Below are positions 16,593 to 24,781 of a stretch of DNA of 34,098 nt, one piece after another; within the stretch, counting starts at the first letter, position 1, and each line of letters starts with the position of its first letter. Source of the stretch: Paraflavisolibacter caeni. GTDB taxonomy: Bacteria; Bacteroidota; Bacteroidia; Chitinophagales; Chitinophagaceae. The notes below the pieces were generated by a model. It was not told the DNA's origin, searched no databases, and worked only from the letters and a program-made list of their open reading frames with translations. The stretch spans positions 1 to 34,098 of the forward strand of contig NZ_JAOTIF010000041.1 in assembly GCF_025628885.1 (NCBI RefSeq). Direction: 5' to 3'. A program made the position numbers and the translations under genes.

Positions 16593-17351
16593 TCAGCCCT
16601 GCTTTTTCTTCCTTAAATCAAGATTATGGAAATAAAATAACCTTGCTGCATTTATTGATTTGTACTGATCACCAGAAACTAGTTGCTGATAAACATTCAT
16701 ATACCCAAACTGTAGCTGGTCATGCTTGTTCACCTGGTAATTAAAGCCTACAAAGAGTCTGTTTTGATCAAAGTAGTTGTAAACAATCTGGTCTCCAAAA
16801 TTGATGTGTACCTCATCATTAAAAACCAGTGAAAAGGTTTTGGGCTCATACAACTTTTTACTTAAGGGATATTGCAATAAAAAGTTGTAACGTACCCTGA
16901 AATTGAAATTGTACCCCTCAGCTAAGTGGGCATCATCTTGAATCTTCCTGCGAAATCGCTCTTCTAACCTAAACCATTGCATAGTCTTTATTTTAGCATA
17001 CTTTGTATGCCATTGTACTTGCTGCCATGGTCGATGTTCTGGCTGAGCAACATCTTTATGATTATCCGCCGGAAAATGGTGCACATATGCATAGCCGGCC
17101 GTTAGCTTAGTAGCATCTTTTAGATAATAAGTCAACCCAAACCTGGCAATACCTTGAGAAAAACCATCAATGAAATCATCTTTAGTTCTCAAATGTCCAT
17201 CAAACCAAATACCCCACTTATTACTGATTCTTGTTTGATTAAAATAACCCACCCATATCTGGTCAACAGTTTGAGTCTGTTTTTCTTGGGCATTGATAGT
17301 AATGGTAACCGTAAGGATGAAGGCAGATATAAAGAGTAATCTTTTGCTCAC
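16593..17351 (-). CDS. DUF2490 outer-membrane beta-barrel-like protein
   Basis: A 252-residue protein with a signal peptide (about 1-21, TITINAQ) and alternating amphipathic strands rich in aromatic residues, as in small outer-membrane barrels: QIWVGYFNQTRIS, FRLEERFRRK, FRVRYNFLLQYPL and VFNDEVHINFG. These match the DUF2490 family, whose function is unknown. It begins after the terminator of the TonB-dependent receptor gene and lies 103 bp before the YeiH gene. It could act as a porin or barrel accessory for this segment, but nothing in the sequence fixes a substrate. Confidence 0.85.
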   Translation of the reverse strand: MSKRLLFISAFILTVTITINAQEKQTQTVDQIWVGYFNQTRISNKWGIWFDGHLRTKDDFIDGFSQGIARFGLTYYLKDATKLTAGYAYVHHFPADNHKDVAQPEHRPWQQVQWHTKYAKIKTMQWFRLEERFRRKIQDDAHLAEGYNFNFRVRYNFLLQYPLSKKLYEPKTFSLVFNDEVHINFGDQIVYNYFDQNRLFVGFNYQVNKHDQLQFGYMNVYQQLVSGDQYKSINAARLFYFHNLDLRKKKQG

Positions 17352-17392
17352 AGTCGTATGTTACTAGGGTAATGAAATATTCCTTAGTATTG

Positions 17393-17426
17393 AAAAAAAG
17401 GGACAGCATGATTCTATTGCCATCCC
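17393..17426 (-). terminator. Rho-independent terminator of the TonB-dependent receptor gene
   Basis: On the minus strand GGGATGGCA and TGCTGTCCC form a 9-bp stem, using two G-U pairs, with a 9-nt loop. It is followed at once by seven T residues (17399-17393). It starts 14 bp after the receptor's stop codon. Confidence 0.85.
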
Positions 17427-17440
17427 TTTATTAAATATGA

Positions 17441-20386
17441 TTAATGTTTCAACAAACCATCCACTGTAATTGATGCATAATACAGTGCACCAATAGTAGG
17501 TCCGGCAGCAAACTGGATGTAACGCTTATTTAAAACGTTGCTTCCTCCTACTTTAGCAGTTGACTTTAATTTTGGCACTCTAACATTTACTTGGGCATCA
17601 AAAGTATAATAAGCAGGCACTTCACCATTAGCCAGTGTACTTTCCCAGAACACTCTATCCTGCCAACGCCAAACTACATTAAAGCCCACATTCTTAACGA
17701 TCTCACGGTTACCGAAAGATACATTAGCAATCCATTCGGGAGTATTAAAGCTAGTTAAGAAAATGTCAGGACTTGGATTATTCGAAAGCTTGTTATAATT
17801 AAGATTACCACTCAGAGTATACTTCTTATAAAAATTGTAAGTCACACCAAGAGATGAACCATAACTATCATATTTATTCTTCGCATTAGTGTAAACCCTG
17901 TAACGGTTTTGTTTAGCGCGAACAGTCATATCAAGTACAGCTGCATCAGAACCTACAGCACCAGATGTTGGCACAGATACTTCAACCTGTCCTAAGAAAC
18001 CTTTATAAGAATTGTGGTAGGCATCAAAGTCCACGTTTAACTTATTATTCAGTAAAACAGCTTTATAACCTATCTCGAAAGAGTTAATGCTTTCAGGTTT
18101 CATTACTGGCAGGTTGGCCACTTTCAACAGGTTACGGTTCTTAAGTGCTGCATCATTGGTGGTCATACCATTTCTTACATCAGCATTCACGGCTGCAGTG
18201 AAGATATCCAGGGAAGACAAGGTATAAGAATTTTCCAGGAAGCCAATACCTTCATTCACTTTTGCTAAGCCACCTACACGGCGTACACTGGCGTTATTGA
18301 GGAAAGACAAAGCTTCAAACAATGCAGGGAATCGGTATCCATTCTGAAAAGAAGCCCTGAAGTTATGCTTTTGCGCAGCCGTATAAACTAATGCAATACG
18401 GGGATTAAACTTCGTACTGAACTCAGGGTTCCGGTCAACTCTTGCAGAAGCAGAAACTTTTAATTTATCATCAAAGAACAGTTTGGTGATCTGCCCGAAT
18501 GCGCCATATTTCTGATAGTGTTGATTCTTACCAAAAGATCCATTTTTATCTGGTACTGTTCTTTCATCAAGAGGTCTTGAAAAGTCAACAAAGGTATTTC
18601 CATCAGGAATCACTTCATACAAGCGATAGTCTGCCCCAACCAGGATGTTTGCCCATTTGATCTTACTAAAGTTATATTGAAAATCTGCATGATAAGTATT
18701 ACTGAACTGCCATACTGCAGCACCTCCATTGGGTGCCCCATTAGGCAATGTGGCCGATTTCACATCCCAGTTGTTGGAATTTACAATAACATTTTTCAGA
18801 TTTTCGAACGCAGCTGTACCAGGCTCCGCACGACCTTGATCAGCAACAGATCTTGCAGCAGCCATTGCAGCAGCCAGGTCTACATTATTATCCAATTGTT
18901 TTTGTAATTCAGTTTTGAAGCGTGTACCCCAAACGGCATTTGAAGCATTGCTCAGATCTAAGCTGTATGCTAAAGGATTCAGGTTATAAGAATTTCCTGT
19001 ATTCTCTTTCAACATATAGGCCCTGAACAGGACATCGGCACCACGCAATTCAACTTTATGATTCTGAACGGTTACCCCATCCAGTTGAATACGGTTACCA
19101 CGCTGAAACACTCCATCCATAATTCCATAACGGTAATTATAGGATGCTTCCAGCTTTTCATTGATCTTATAATATAAACCTCCATCAAATTTTAAATTAC
19201 GAACAGTTGGAGAAACCAGGTCCTTCTCTAAATAACCTGTTCTGGCAACATTGAAGGTTTCTGTTCTGCCTTGATAATTAACCGTAATAGTCTGGCGGGC
19301 TTGCCTGTCATCACCATAACGGCTCCATTGATCCTTTGCAGGATTATTTTCACCGGAAAGCTCAGGGTAGCGGGGATTGGCAGTAACTAGGTTTTGAGGA
19401 TTCTGATCAACTAAGCCATTGGCTACCCAATCCGTACCTTTCATTGTACTAAAGTTCAACTTAAAGGCAAAACGGTTATTGAACACTTTTGCATAGCGCA
19501 CTGCAGTCTCTGTCAGTAAACTCGGATCCCTGTCTTTGCCGTCAACATGATTCACCCCAGCTTTCTGGTATATACTTAACCCGGGATATTTGAAGGGACT
19601 TTTGGTTTGAAGGTTGGCAATTCCATTGATCGCATTCATGCCATATAATGCAGAGGCTGCACCTGGAGTGATTTCGACTGCTTCAATATCTAACTCAGTC
19701 GCACCAATGGCATTTCCCAAAGGCACCCCTAAAGTTGCCGCCTGCATATCCACCCCATCAATCAACTGTAAAAAACGGAAGTTGTTTGGAACGTTAAAAC
19801 CACGCGTGTTCGGTACTTTAAATGTAAGACTTGACGTAAGCATTTGTACGCCCTTTACATTCTCCAGAGCATCATAAAAACTAGGAGCCGCTGCTTCTTT
19901 AATGGCCTTGATATCCAGCTTTTCAATGGCAACAGGAGATTTCAATCGTCCTTCTTCTACCCTGGATGCAGTTACAACAACTTCATTTCCCAATACGGTT
20001 TGTGTAGTCATGGAAATGTTGAGCTTGGAACTTGTGTTATGCACAACAAATTCCTGCTGTTGGAACCCTATGGAAGTAAATACAAGGGTAAAAGGAAACT
20101 TCAGTTTGGTCTTTAATGCAAAATATCCTGAATCGTTGGTTATAGTTCCGGAAATAAAGCCTTTGATACCAACACTCACACCAGCTATTGGAGATTTTCC
20201 ATCGGTTACCTTTCCGGAAACTTCTATTAAACTACTTTCTTGTGCTCTTGCTATATTGAAAACCAGGCTCAGGAAAGAGCTCAATAAGACTAAACGGAAA
20301 ACACTTTTTATACCCTGCTCTTTTGATAAATGTCTCTTCGATAGTACAGTTTCTTTTCGCATGTAGTTGATTTTGGATGATAACAT
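17441..20386 (-). CDS. TonB-dependent outer-membrane receptor (not SusC-type)
   Basis: An outer-membrane active transporter of 981 residues. A long N-terminal region leads to a signal peptide ending IARAQ (about residue 49), then a carboxypeptidase-like domain (about 54-127), a TonB-box-like NEVVVTASRVEE (134-145), the plug (to about 260, with FLQLIDGVDMQ and GAASALYGMNAINGIANLQT) and a barrel ending ITVDGLLKH. It lacks the SusC hallmark EVVVIGYG and has no SusD gene beside it, so it is not a glycan SusC. An alternative ATG at 20362 would shorten the long pre-signal region by eight residues. Cargo is unknown; siderophores, metal complexes or sulfur compounds are possible. It has its own promoter and terminator. 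Confidence 0.92.
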   Translation of the reverse strand: MLSSKINYMRKETVLSKRHLSKEQGIKSVFRLVLLSSFLSLVFNIARAQESSLIEVSGKVTDGKSPIAGVSVGIKGFISGTITNDSGYFALKTKLKFPFTLVFTSIGFQQQEFVVHNTSSKLNISMTTQTVLGNEVVVTASRVEEGRLKSPVAIEKLDIKAIKEAAAPSFYDALENVKGVQMLTSSLTFKVPNTRGFNVPNNFRFLQLIDGVDMQAATLGVPLGNAIGATELDIEAVEITPGAASALYGMNAINGIANLQTKSPFKYPGLSIYQKAGVNHVDGKDRDPSLLTETAVRYAKVFNNRFAFKLNFSTMKGTDWVANGLVDQNPQNLVTANPRYPELSGENNPAKDQWSRYGDDRQARQTITVNYQGRTETFNVARTGYLEKDLVSPTVRNLKFDGGLYYKINEKLEASYNYRYGIMDGVFQRGNRIQLDGVTVQNHKVELRGADVLFRAYMLKENTGNSYNLNPLAYSLDLSNASNAVWGTRFKTELQKQLDNNVDLAAAMAAARSVADQGRAEPGTAAFENLKNVIVNSNNWDVKSATLPNGAPNGGAAVWQFSNTYHADFQYNFSKIKWANILVGADYRLYEVIPDGNTFVDFSRPLDERTVPDKNGSFGKNQHYQKYGAFGQITKLFFDDKLKVSASARVDRNPEFSTKFNPRIALVYTAAQKHNFRASFQNGYRFPALFEALSFLNNASVRRVGGLAKVNEGIGFLENSYTLSSLDIFTAAVNADVRNGMTTNDAALKNRNLLKVANLPVMKPESINSFEIGYKAVLLNNKLNVDFDAYHNSYKGFLGQVEVSVPTSGAVGSDAAVLDMTVRAKQNRYRVYTNAKNKYDSYGSSLGVTYNFYKKYTLSGNLNYNKLSNNPSPDIFLTSFNTPEWIANVSFGNREIVKNVGFNVVWRWQDRVFWESTLANGEVPAYYTFDAQVNVRVPKLKSTAKVGGSNVLNKRYIQFAAGPTIGALYYASITVDGLLKH

Positions 20387-20390
20387 CTTT

Positions 20391-20442
20391 AATAGTCTAC
20401 AGTTTTAATAGACTTTATTACCCCACAAAAATAGTGGACTAT
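20391..20442 (-). promoter_or_regulatory. Promoter with two candidate operators for the TonB-dependent receptor
   Basis: The minus strand has TATTTTTG at 20433-20426, an exact TAnnTTTG -7 box. Overlapping its upstream edge is the inverted repeat ATAGT-GG-ACTAT (20431-20442). Just downstream is a second inverted repeat, AGTCTA (20394-20399) and TAGACT (20409-20414). Both share an AGTCTA/AGTnnACT-like core. Sites on either side of the -7 box suggest a dimeric repressor. No good -33 TTTG is visible, which would fit an activated or tightly regulated promoter. Confidence 0.5.
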
Positions 20443-20511
20443 TTATTTAAAAAAAATCTTTTTTAAAAATTACTTACAATTTTACCTAATTCAACATCCA
20501 AAAAAAACTGC

Positions 20512-20781
20512 TCATAAGTAGATCTCACACCACACCTCTTCAGCTATCTCATGAATATCCAATGAGTTATCCATGCAAAAAATATAGCAATAAAGCATAA
20601 CATCATCTAAATATTCCGCTTCCTCTTGCGTAAAAACAGGTTGCGCGTATTCATCCTTATAATCAAAAAAGTCATCTTCCGGTGCAATTTCTTTCTTGAC
20701 CCTTACCTGTAAATCATATAAAAAGTTTTTTACCGATTCCCTGCTATTGATAATATATCGTTTGTTATTTGCAACACTCAT
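20512..20781 (-). CDS. Small acidic hypothetical protein
   Basis: An 89-residue protein, unrecognised, with no signal peptide or membrane segment. It is acidic in the middle and C-terminus (EIAPEDDFFDYKDEY, TQEEAEYLDDVM, HEIAEEVWCEIYL) and rich in Tyr and Phe. It starts 4 bp after the aldo/keto reductase stop codon, so the two are co-transcribed and it may act with or on the reductase. The chromate-operon copy of the reductase has no such partner. Confidence 0.7.
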   Translation of the reverse strand: MSVANNKRYIINSRESVKNFLYDLQVRVKKEIAPEDDFFDYKDEYAQPVFTQEEAEYLDDVMLYCYIFCMDNSLDIHEIAEEVWCEIYL

Positions 20782-20785
20782 AACA

Positions 20786-21697
20786 CTAGATTACAAATTG
20801 TTTATGATTTTCTCTCCTTGATGCGGTATAGAGCTCATACCAGTCCTGACTATCCAATTGAATATTGAATGCATTGGCAATATTCCTGATTCTTTGTTCA
20901 CTTCTAGTACCTATCAACGGCAGAGCCCCTAATTTAACCAGCCATGCAACAGCAATCGATTCTATATCAGCATTGTACTTAGGGCTGATCTCCTGCAACG
21001 CTCTACGCACTCGTACTGCCTGGATATCTTTTCCTGATGCAATACGCCCTTCGGCCAAAGGAGCTGAGGCTAGTGGTCGCATATATTTCTGCTTTATATA
21101 ATCAATTTGTCCGTTATCCAGTGCAGAAGTATTCAATAGATTTAATTCGATATGATTGGTGACAATGGGTATCTTCAGGTAAGATGAAAGCAATTGATGC
21201 TGAAACACAGAAAAATTTGAAATACCAACATTTTTCACCTTGCCCGATTCTTTGATCTGAAGTAACGTCAGAGCAGTTTCCTCCAGGTTTGCTAAAGGAT
21301 CAAAGTGATTCAATAAAAAAATATCAATGTAATCCGTTTTCAGACGCCTTAATGAGTTCTCTAGGCTTTTCAGAATATGCTTTCTTGAAGTATCGTAATG
21401 TTTAATCCTGACATTTGCCTGCCCTGGATAAGGAATCACCAATCCGCATTTTGTAAATAAAACGATATCTCCTCTTTTAAAAGATTTGCGGCGCATTGCT
21501 TTGCCAAACAATTCTTCGCATTGATAATTCCCATAAATATCAGCATGATCAAAAGTATTGATCCCCAGCTCTAAGCAAAGATTAATGATTCTTTCCATCG
21601 TTGCAGCTGAATTGCCAGCTTCGTCATACCATCTGTAAAAACCATAAATAGCAGGAGAAACCTTTGGGCCTGCATCACTTAAATAAATCTTTTCCAT
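20786..21697 (-). CDS. Aldo/keto reductase (copy 2, after tRNA-Cys)
   Basis: An NAD(P)H-dependent aldo/keto reductase of 303 residues. Tetrad residues are visible: D50 and Y55 in FDHADIYG, K83 in LFTKCG, H121 in LLNHFD; the cofactor motif PLIGTRSEQRI is intact. It is about three-quarters identical by eye to the reductase at 11273-12166, with the same start MxKIYLSDAGPK and no large gaps; differences cluster at about residues 24-33, 66-75 and 87-97. Its start codon lies only 16 bp after the tRNA-Cys 3' end, and the small acidic protein follows by 4 bp. The substrate is unknown. Confidence 0.92.
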   Translation of the reverse strand: MEKIYLSDAGPKVSPAIYGFYRWYDEAGNSAATMERIINLCLELGINTFDHADIYGNYQCEELFGKAMRRKSFKRGDIVLFTKCGLVIPYPGQANVRIKHYDTSRKHILKSLENSLRRLKTDYIDIFLLNHFDPLANLEETALTLLQIKESGKVKNVGISNFSVFQHQLLSSYLKIPIVTNHIELNLLNTSALDNGQIDYIKQKYMRPLASAPLAEGRIASGKDIQAVRVRRALQEISPKYNADIESIAVAWLVKLGALPLIGTRSEQRIRNIANAFNIQLDSQDWYELYTASRRENHKQFVI

Positions 21698-21713
21698 ACC
21701 ACATGATTAAAAA

Positions 21714-21788
21714 TGGACGTCACGGACGGATTCGAACCGTCGTAAAAGGTTTTGCAGACCTCCGCCTATACCCCTCGGCCACGTGACT
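21714..21788 (-). tRNA. tRNA-Cys (GCA)
   Basis: A 75-nt cloverleaf on the minus strand. The anticodon arm is GAGGT-CTGCAAA-ACCTT with anticodon GCA. The T arm is GACGG-TTCGAAT-CCGTC. The D arm is GCC...GGC. The encoded 3' end is TCCA, whose U73 discriminator is the normal identity element for cysteine. The acceptor stem pairs at six positions, but the terminal 1-72 pair is A-G, a mismatch. It lies 28 bp after the FGE stop codon and 16 bp before an aldo/keto reductase start on the same strand. No separate promoter is obvious. Confidence 0.93.
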
Positions 21789-21816
21789 GTTATAAAATGA
21801 ACTTTAAATAAGTGCA

Positions 21817-22953
21817 CTACTTATCTTTTACACATCTGAAACCCAGATGCTCCATACTGCTATCCTCAGTACTTTTCATCCTTCTTGCAACACGGTATCC
21901 GGAACAATAACCATCATTACACAAAAATGATCCGCCACGGCTTACCCGTTTAATTGCATAAGGTTCTTCAGGATCATAGCTTTGAACTGGGCCCTTAGGA
22001 TCAACAATCCCCTCGGGCTTATTGACTTCTTTATAATAATCATTACGATAATAATCTGCACACCACTCCCATACATTGCCTGCCATATCATACAAACCAT
22101 ATCCGTTTGCTGCAAATGATTTTACCGGTGCCGATTTTTGAAACCCATCCCAGGTCGTATTGTTGGATGGAAACTTCCCCTGCCAGCTATTAGCCTTGGG
22201 TTTTCCTTTTTCAATCCATTCATTGCCCCAGGGATATACTTGATTTTCTAATCCACCCCTGGCAGCCCACTCCCACTCTGCTTCTGTTGGTAGACGCTTA
22301 CCGGCCCATTTACAATAAGCCTGTGCATCTTCCCATGATACATGTACTACCGGATAATGCTCCTTACCGATAATTGTACTGCCAGGTCCCTGTGGATGCT
22401 TCCAACTGGCGCCCGCTTTCCATTCCCACCATGCACCATAATTATCAAGGGAAACGGGTTGTTCTGGTGCATGAAAAATCAGTGAAGCTGCAACCAATAA
22501 ACTATCATCAGGTTTGGGTGTGCCTGGAGGAAGACTTTTCATTAATTCTTCCCAATCAGGCTTGCGTTCTGCTGTAGTTATATAACCAGTTGCTGCAACA
22601 AAAGCTGCAAATTCAGCATTGGTCACTTCTGTGGCGTCCATCCAAAAACCGCTAACCGTAACCTTATGCTTTGGATATTCATCCTCCAAGCCTTGGTCAT
22701 TATCAGCGCCCATTAAAAATGTTCCTCCTTTAATCCATACCATCCCTTCATGATCGGAAGAAACTCTATTCGAATCATCATCAAAAGAAGTGATCCTGGC
22801 AAAGCGGGATGAAACACCAGACATACAACATGAAGGAATATTCTTTGCTAGAGTTAAAGATTGTTGAGCGATCCTTGTTTGCGCATGCGCAAACAAGGAA
22901 GTGCATAAAATCACAAAGAATATTCCTCCATATCGAAAATAATTTCCCATCAT
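21817..22953 (-). CDS. Exported formylglycine-generating enzyme (sulfatase-modifying factor)
   Basis: Oxidises the active-site cysteine of type I sulfatases to formylglycine. The protein has 378 residues and a signal peptide (residues about 1-25, FFVILCTSLFAHAQ), so it acts outside the cytoplasm, as does its client. The FGE-sulfatase domain runs from about residue 69 (GMVWIKGGTFLMG) through RLPTEAEWEWAARGG and YDMAGNVWEWCADYY. It ends with SRGGSFLCNDGYCSGYRVARR, in which C345 and C350 occupy the positions of the two catalytic, copper-binding cysteines of authentic FGE. Many SUMF1-like proteins lack these, so this is a credible true FGE. It follows the sulfatase gene by 54 bp. A perfect palindrome lies in its signal-peptide coding region. 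Confidence 0.94.
   Translation of the reverse strand: MMGNYFRYGGIFFVILCTSLFAHAQTRIAQQSLTLAKNIPSCCMSGVSSRFARITSFDDDSNRVSSDHEGMVWIKGGTFLMGADNDQGLEDEYPKHKVTVSGFWMDATEVTNAEFAAFVAATGYITTAERKPDWEELMKSLPPGTPKPDDSLLVAASLIFHAPEQPVSLDNYGAWWEWKAGASWKHPQGPGSTIIGKEHYPVVHVSWEDAQAYCKWAGKRLPTEAEWEWAARGGLENQVYPWGNEWIEKGKPKANSWQGKFPSNNTTWDGFQKSAPVKSFAANGYGLYDMAGNVWEWCADYYRNDYYKEVNKPEGIVDPKGPVQSYDPEEPYAIKRVSRGGSFLCNDGYCSGYRVARRMKSTEDSSMEHLGFRCVKDK
22872..22899. repeat. Perfect 28-bp palindrome inside the FGE signal-peptide coding region
   Basis: Centred on GCGCATGCGC (22881-22890) with outer arms TCCTTGTTT and AAACAAGGA; all 14 base pairs match with no spacer. It encodes TSLFAHAQTR on the minus strand, and because of the symmetry the plus strand also reads SLFAHAQTR. 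In the mRNA it could fold into a stable hairpin about 55-80 nt after the start codon. Confidence 0.9.
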
Positions 22954-23007
22954 ATCACATGCTACTTACAAATACAATTATTTTATTTTCTTCAATTGCA
23001 ACATAGC

Positions 23008-24633
23008 TCACAACTGCCTTTCAGCACCAGGTATCATGAATCCACCCTTAGGTTTGATCTTCTCATAATCCACTACTCCTGTTTTCTCTGCCCATTTGAA
23101 ATAATCAGATGATAATTCATTAACGATCTCTGGATGTAATGAAGCGACATCTTTTGTCTCGCCTCTGTCGGTTTCGAGGTCATATAGTTCCCATTTATAC
23201 CCGGGATACGTAGAAACAATCTTCCATTTCCCCTTGCGAACTGCCCTGTTACCGGCACGCTCCCAGAAGATAGGCTCATTCCTGGCAACTTCAACTTCCT
23301 TTCCCAAAAGCACTGGTACCAGGCTTTTGCCAGCTAAGGCATTTGGAGTAGTACCGTTGTACTTTACAGGATACTTTGCTCCTGCCAGCTCATAAAAAGT
23401 AGGTGCTAAGTCTATAAGATGACCCGTCCCCTTTGCTATACTGCCTCCTTTGATTTGTTTTGGATACCATGCTATAAAAGGAGCACTGATGCCACCTTCA
23501 TGCATATTGTTCTTGTAATTATTTAATGGGGTGTTAGATACATAAGCCCAATTCTGCTCTTGGTAACCATAAGAACCTGCAGTGCCTAGAGGTCCGGAAT
23601 TCCGTTGAGGCCGCCGTCTTCCTAAACTGGCATAACCACCCTGTGCCCCATTATCAGATATAAAAATCACAAGGGTATTATCATCCTTTTTTAATGATTT
23701 CAGTTTATCAAGAATTCTTCCAATACCTTGATCCATACGGTCAATCATGGCTGCATAAACTTCCATTTTAGATTTCCACAATTGCTTCTCCTCATAAGAA
23801 AGATTGTTCCAGTCAGGCACCAAAGAATCACGGGTATTAATGGTCTGCCCGGGAAGTAGTATTCCTGATTCACGTTGCCTTGCAATACGCCGTGTCCTTA
23901 AAGAATCCCAACCAATATCATATTTTCCCTTATACTTTGCAATGTCCTCTGGTAATGCCTGTAGAGGCCAATGCGGTGCATTATACGCTACATACAAAAA
24001 GAAAGGTTTGCCTGTACTATTCTGCTCTTCCAGGAACCCAATAGCATTATTGGTAATTTCATCCGTTAGGTACTGTTCTGGCTTCAACTTCAGCTTCTGA
24101 TTGTCCTTAACCAATACAACGGGTGGTGCTTTTTCAGGATAAGACCCTATATCAAAGTAATTACTCGCACCACCAATGAAACCATAAAAGTGATCAAAAC
24201 CTCGCTGGTTGGGCCACGCCAAACTATCATCACCAACATGCCATTTGCCTGCCATCAATGTGCTGTAACCCGCATTGCGCAATACTTCAGCAATGGTTAA
24301 TGATTCCTTGTTCAGGTAGCCCTGGTAAGCAGGCAAGCCGAGATTTACATTAAAAAAACCAACACCGGCTTTATGTTGGTATTGTCCGGTTAAGAGTGAA
24401 GCCCTGGTTGGTGCACAAATAGAATTGTTATAAAACTCACGAAGTCGCAATCCGCTATTTGCCAACTTATCCAGATTTGGTGTTTGAATTTCTGACCCAT
24501 ATGCCCCTATATCCGAATAACCCAAATCATCTGCCATGATCAAAATGATATTGGGCCTTTTAGAATTGTTCTGTGCAATAGCCTGATGAAACAAAACAAA
24601 TATCAATGCAAAAACTACAATTATTCTTTTCAT
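23008..24633 (-). CDS. Exported S1-family sulfatase
   Basis: Removes sulfate esters, probably from a sulfated glycan imported or bound by the adjacent SusCD pair. It has 541 residues and a signal peptide (1-20, HQAIA). The sulfatase fold starts PNIILIMADDLGYSD, where D35 and D36 are metal ligands. The signature CAPTRASLLTG contains Cys73, which is converted to formylglycine; it is the cysteine-type C-x-P-x-R motif that requires FGE, and the FGE gene is next. Other family elements are AGKWHVG, VAYNAPHWPLQ and FISDNGAQGG. The substrate (subfamily) cannot be assigned by eye. A 528-bp gap with repeats separates it from susD. Confidence 0.95.
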   Translation of the reverse strand: MKRIIVVFALIFVLFHQAIAQNNSKRPNIILIMADDLGYSDIGAYGSEIQTPNLDKLANSGLRLREFYNNSICAPTRASLLTGQYQHKAGVGFFNVNLGLPAYQGYLNKESLTIAEVLRNAGYSTLMAGKWHVGDDSLAWPNQRGFDHFYGFIGGASNYFDIGSYPEKAPPVVLVKDNQKLKLKPEQYLTDEITNNAIGFLEEQNSTGKPFFLYVAYNAPHWPLQALPEDIAKYKGKYDIGWDSLRTRRIARQRESGILLPGQTINTRDSLVPDWNNLSYEEKQLWKSKMEVYAAMIDRMDQGIGRILDKLKSLKKDDNTLVIFISDNGAQGGYASLGRRRPQRNSGPLGTAGSYGYQEQNWAYVSNTPLNNYKNNMHEGGISAPFIAWYPKQIKGGSIAKGTGHLIDLAPTFYELAGAKYPVKYNGTTPNALAGKSLVPVLLGKEVEVARNEPIFWERAGNRAVRKGKWKIVSTYPGYKWELYDLETDRGETKDVASLHPEIVNELSSDYFKWAEKTGVVDYEKIKPKGGFMIPGAERQL

Positions 24634-24737
24634 TATTAATTAGTGGTTTGTAAATATTTAAAATTTAAAACTCCTTCATCCATACATCATCTATCCTTTG
24701 TTGCTGAAGCATATCTGCTGTATAGATACTCCAAACC

Positions 24738-24781
24738 AAAGGCATAGTAAAGGCATAGCAAATCCTAGGATAAAGCATGAA
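24738..24781. repeat. 11-bp tandem array, family D
   Basis: AAAGGCATAGT and AAAGGCATAGC are two near-identical 11-bp units, followed by AAATCCTAGGA and TAAAGCATGAA at the same period. The CCTAG element of the third unit also ends the family B arrays. It lies upstream of the sulfatase gene in the 24634-25161 gap. Confidence 0.65.

Noticed and set aside
22809-23006. Plus-strand frame encoding SLFAHAQTR like the FGE signal peptide
   Set aside because: The similarity is fully explained by the perfect palindrome at 22872-22899, not by a second secreted protein.
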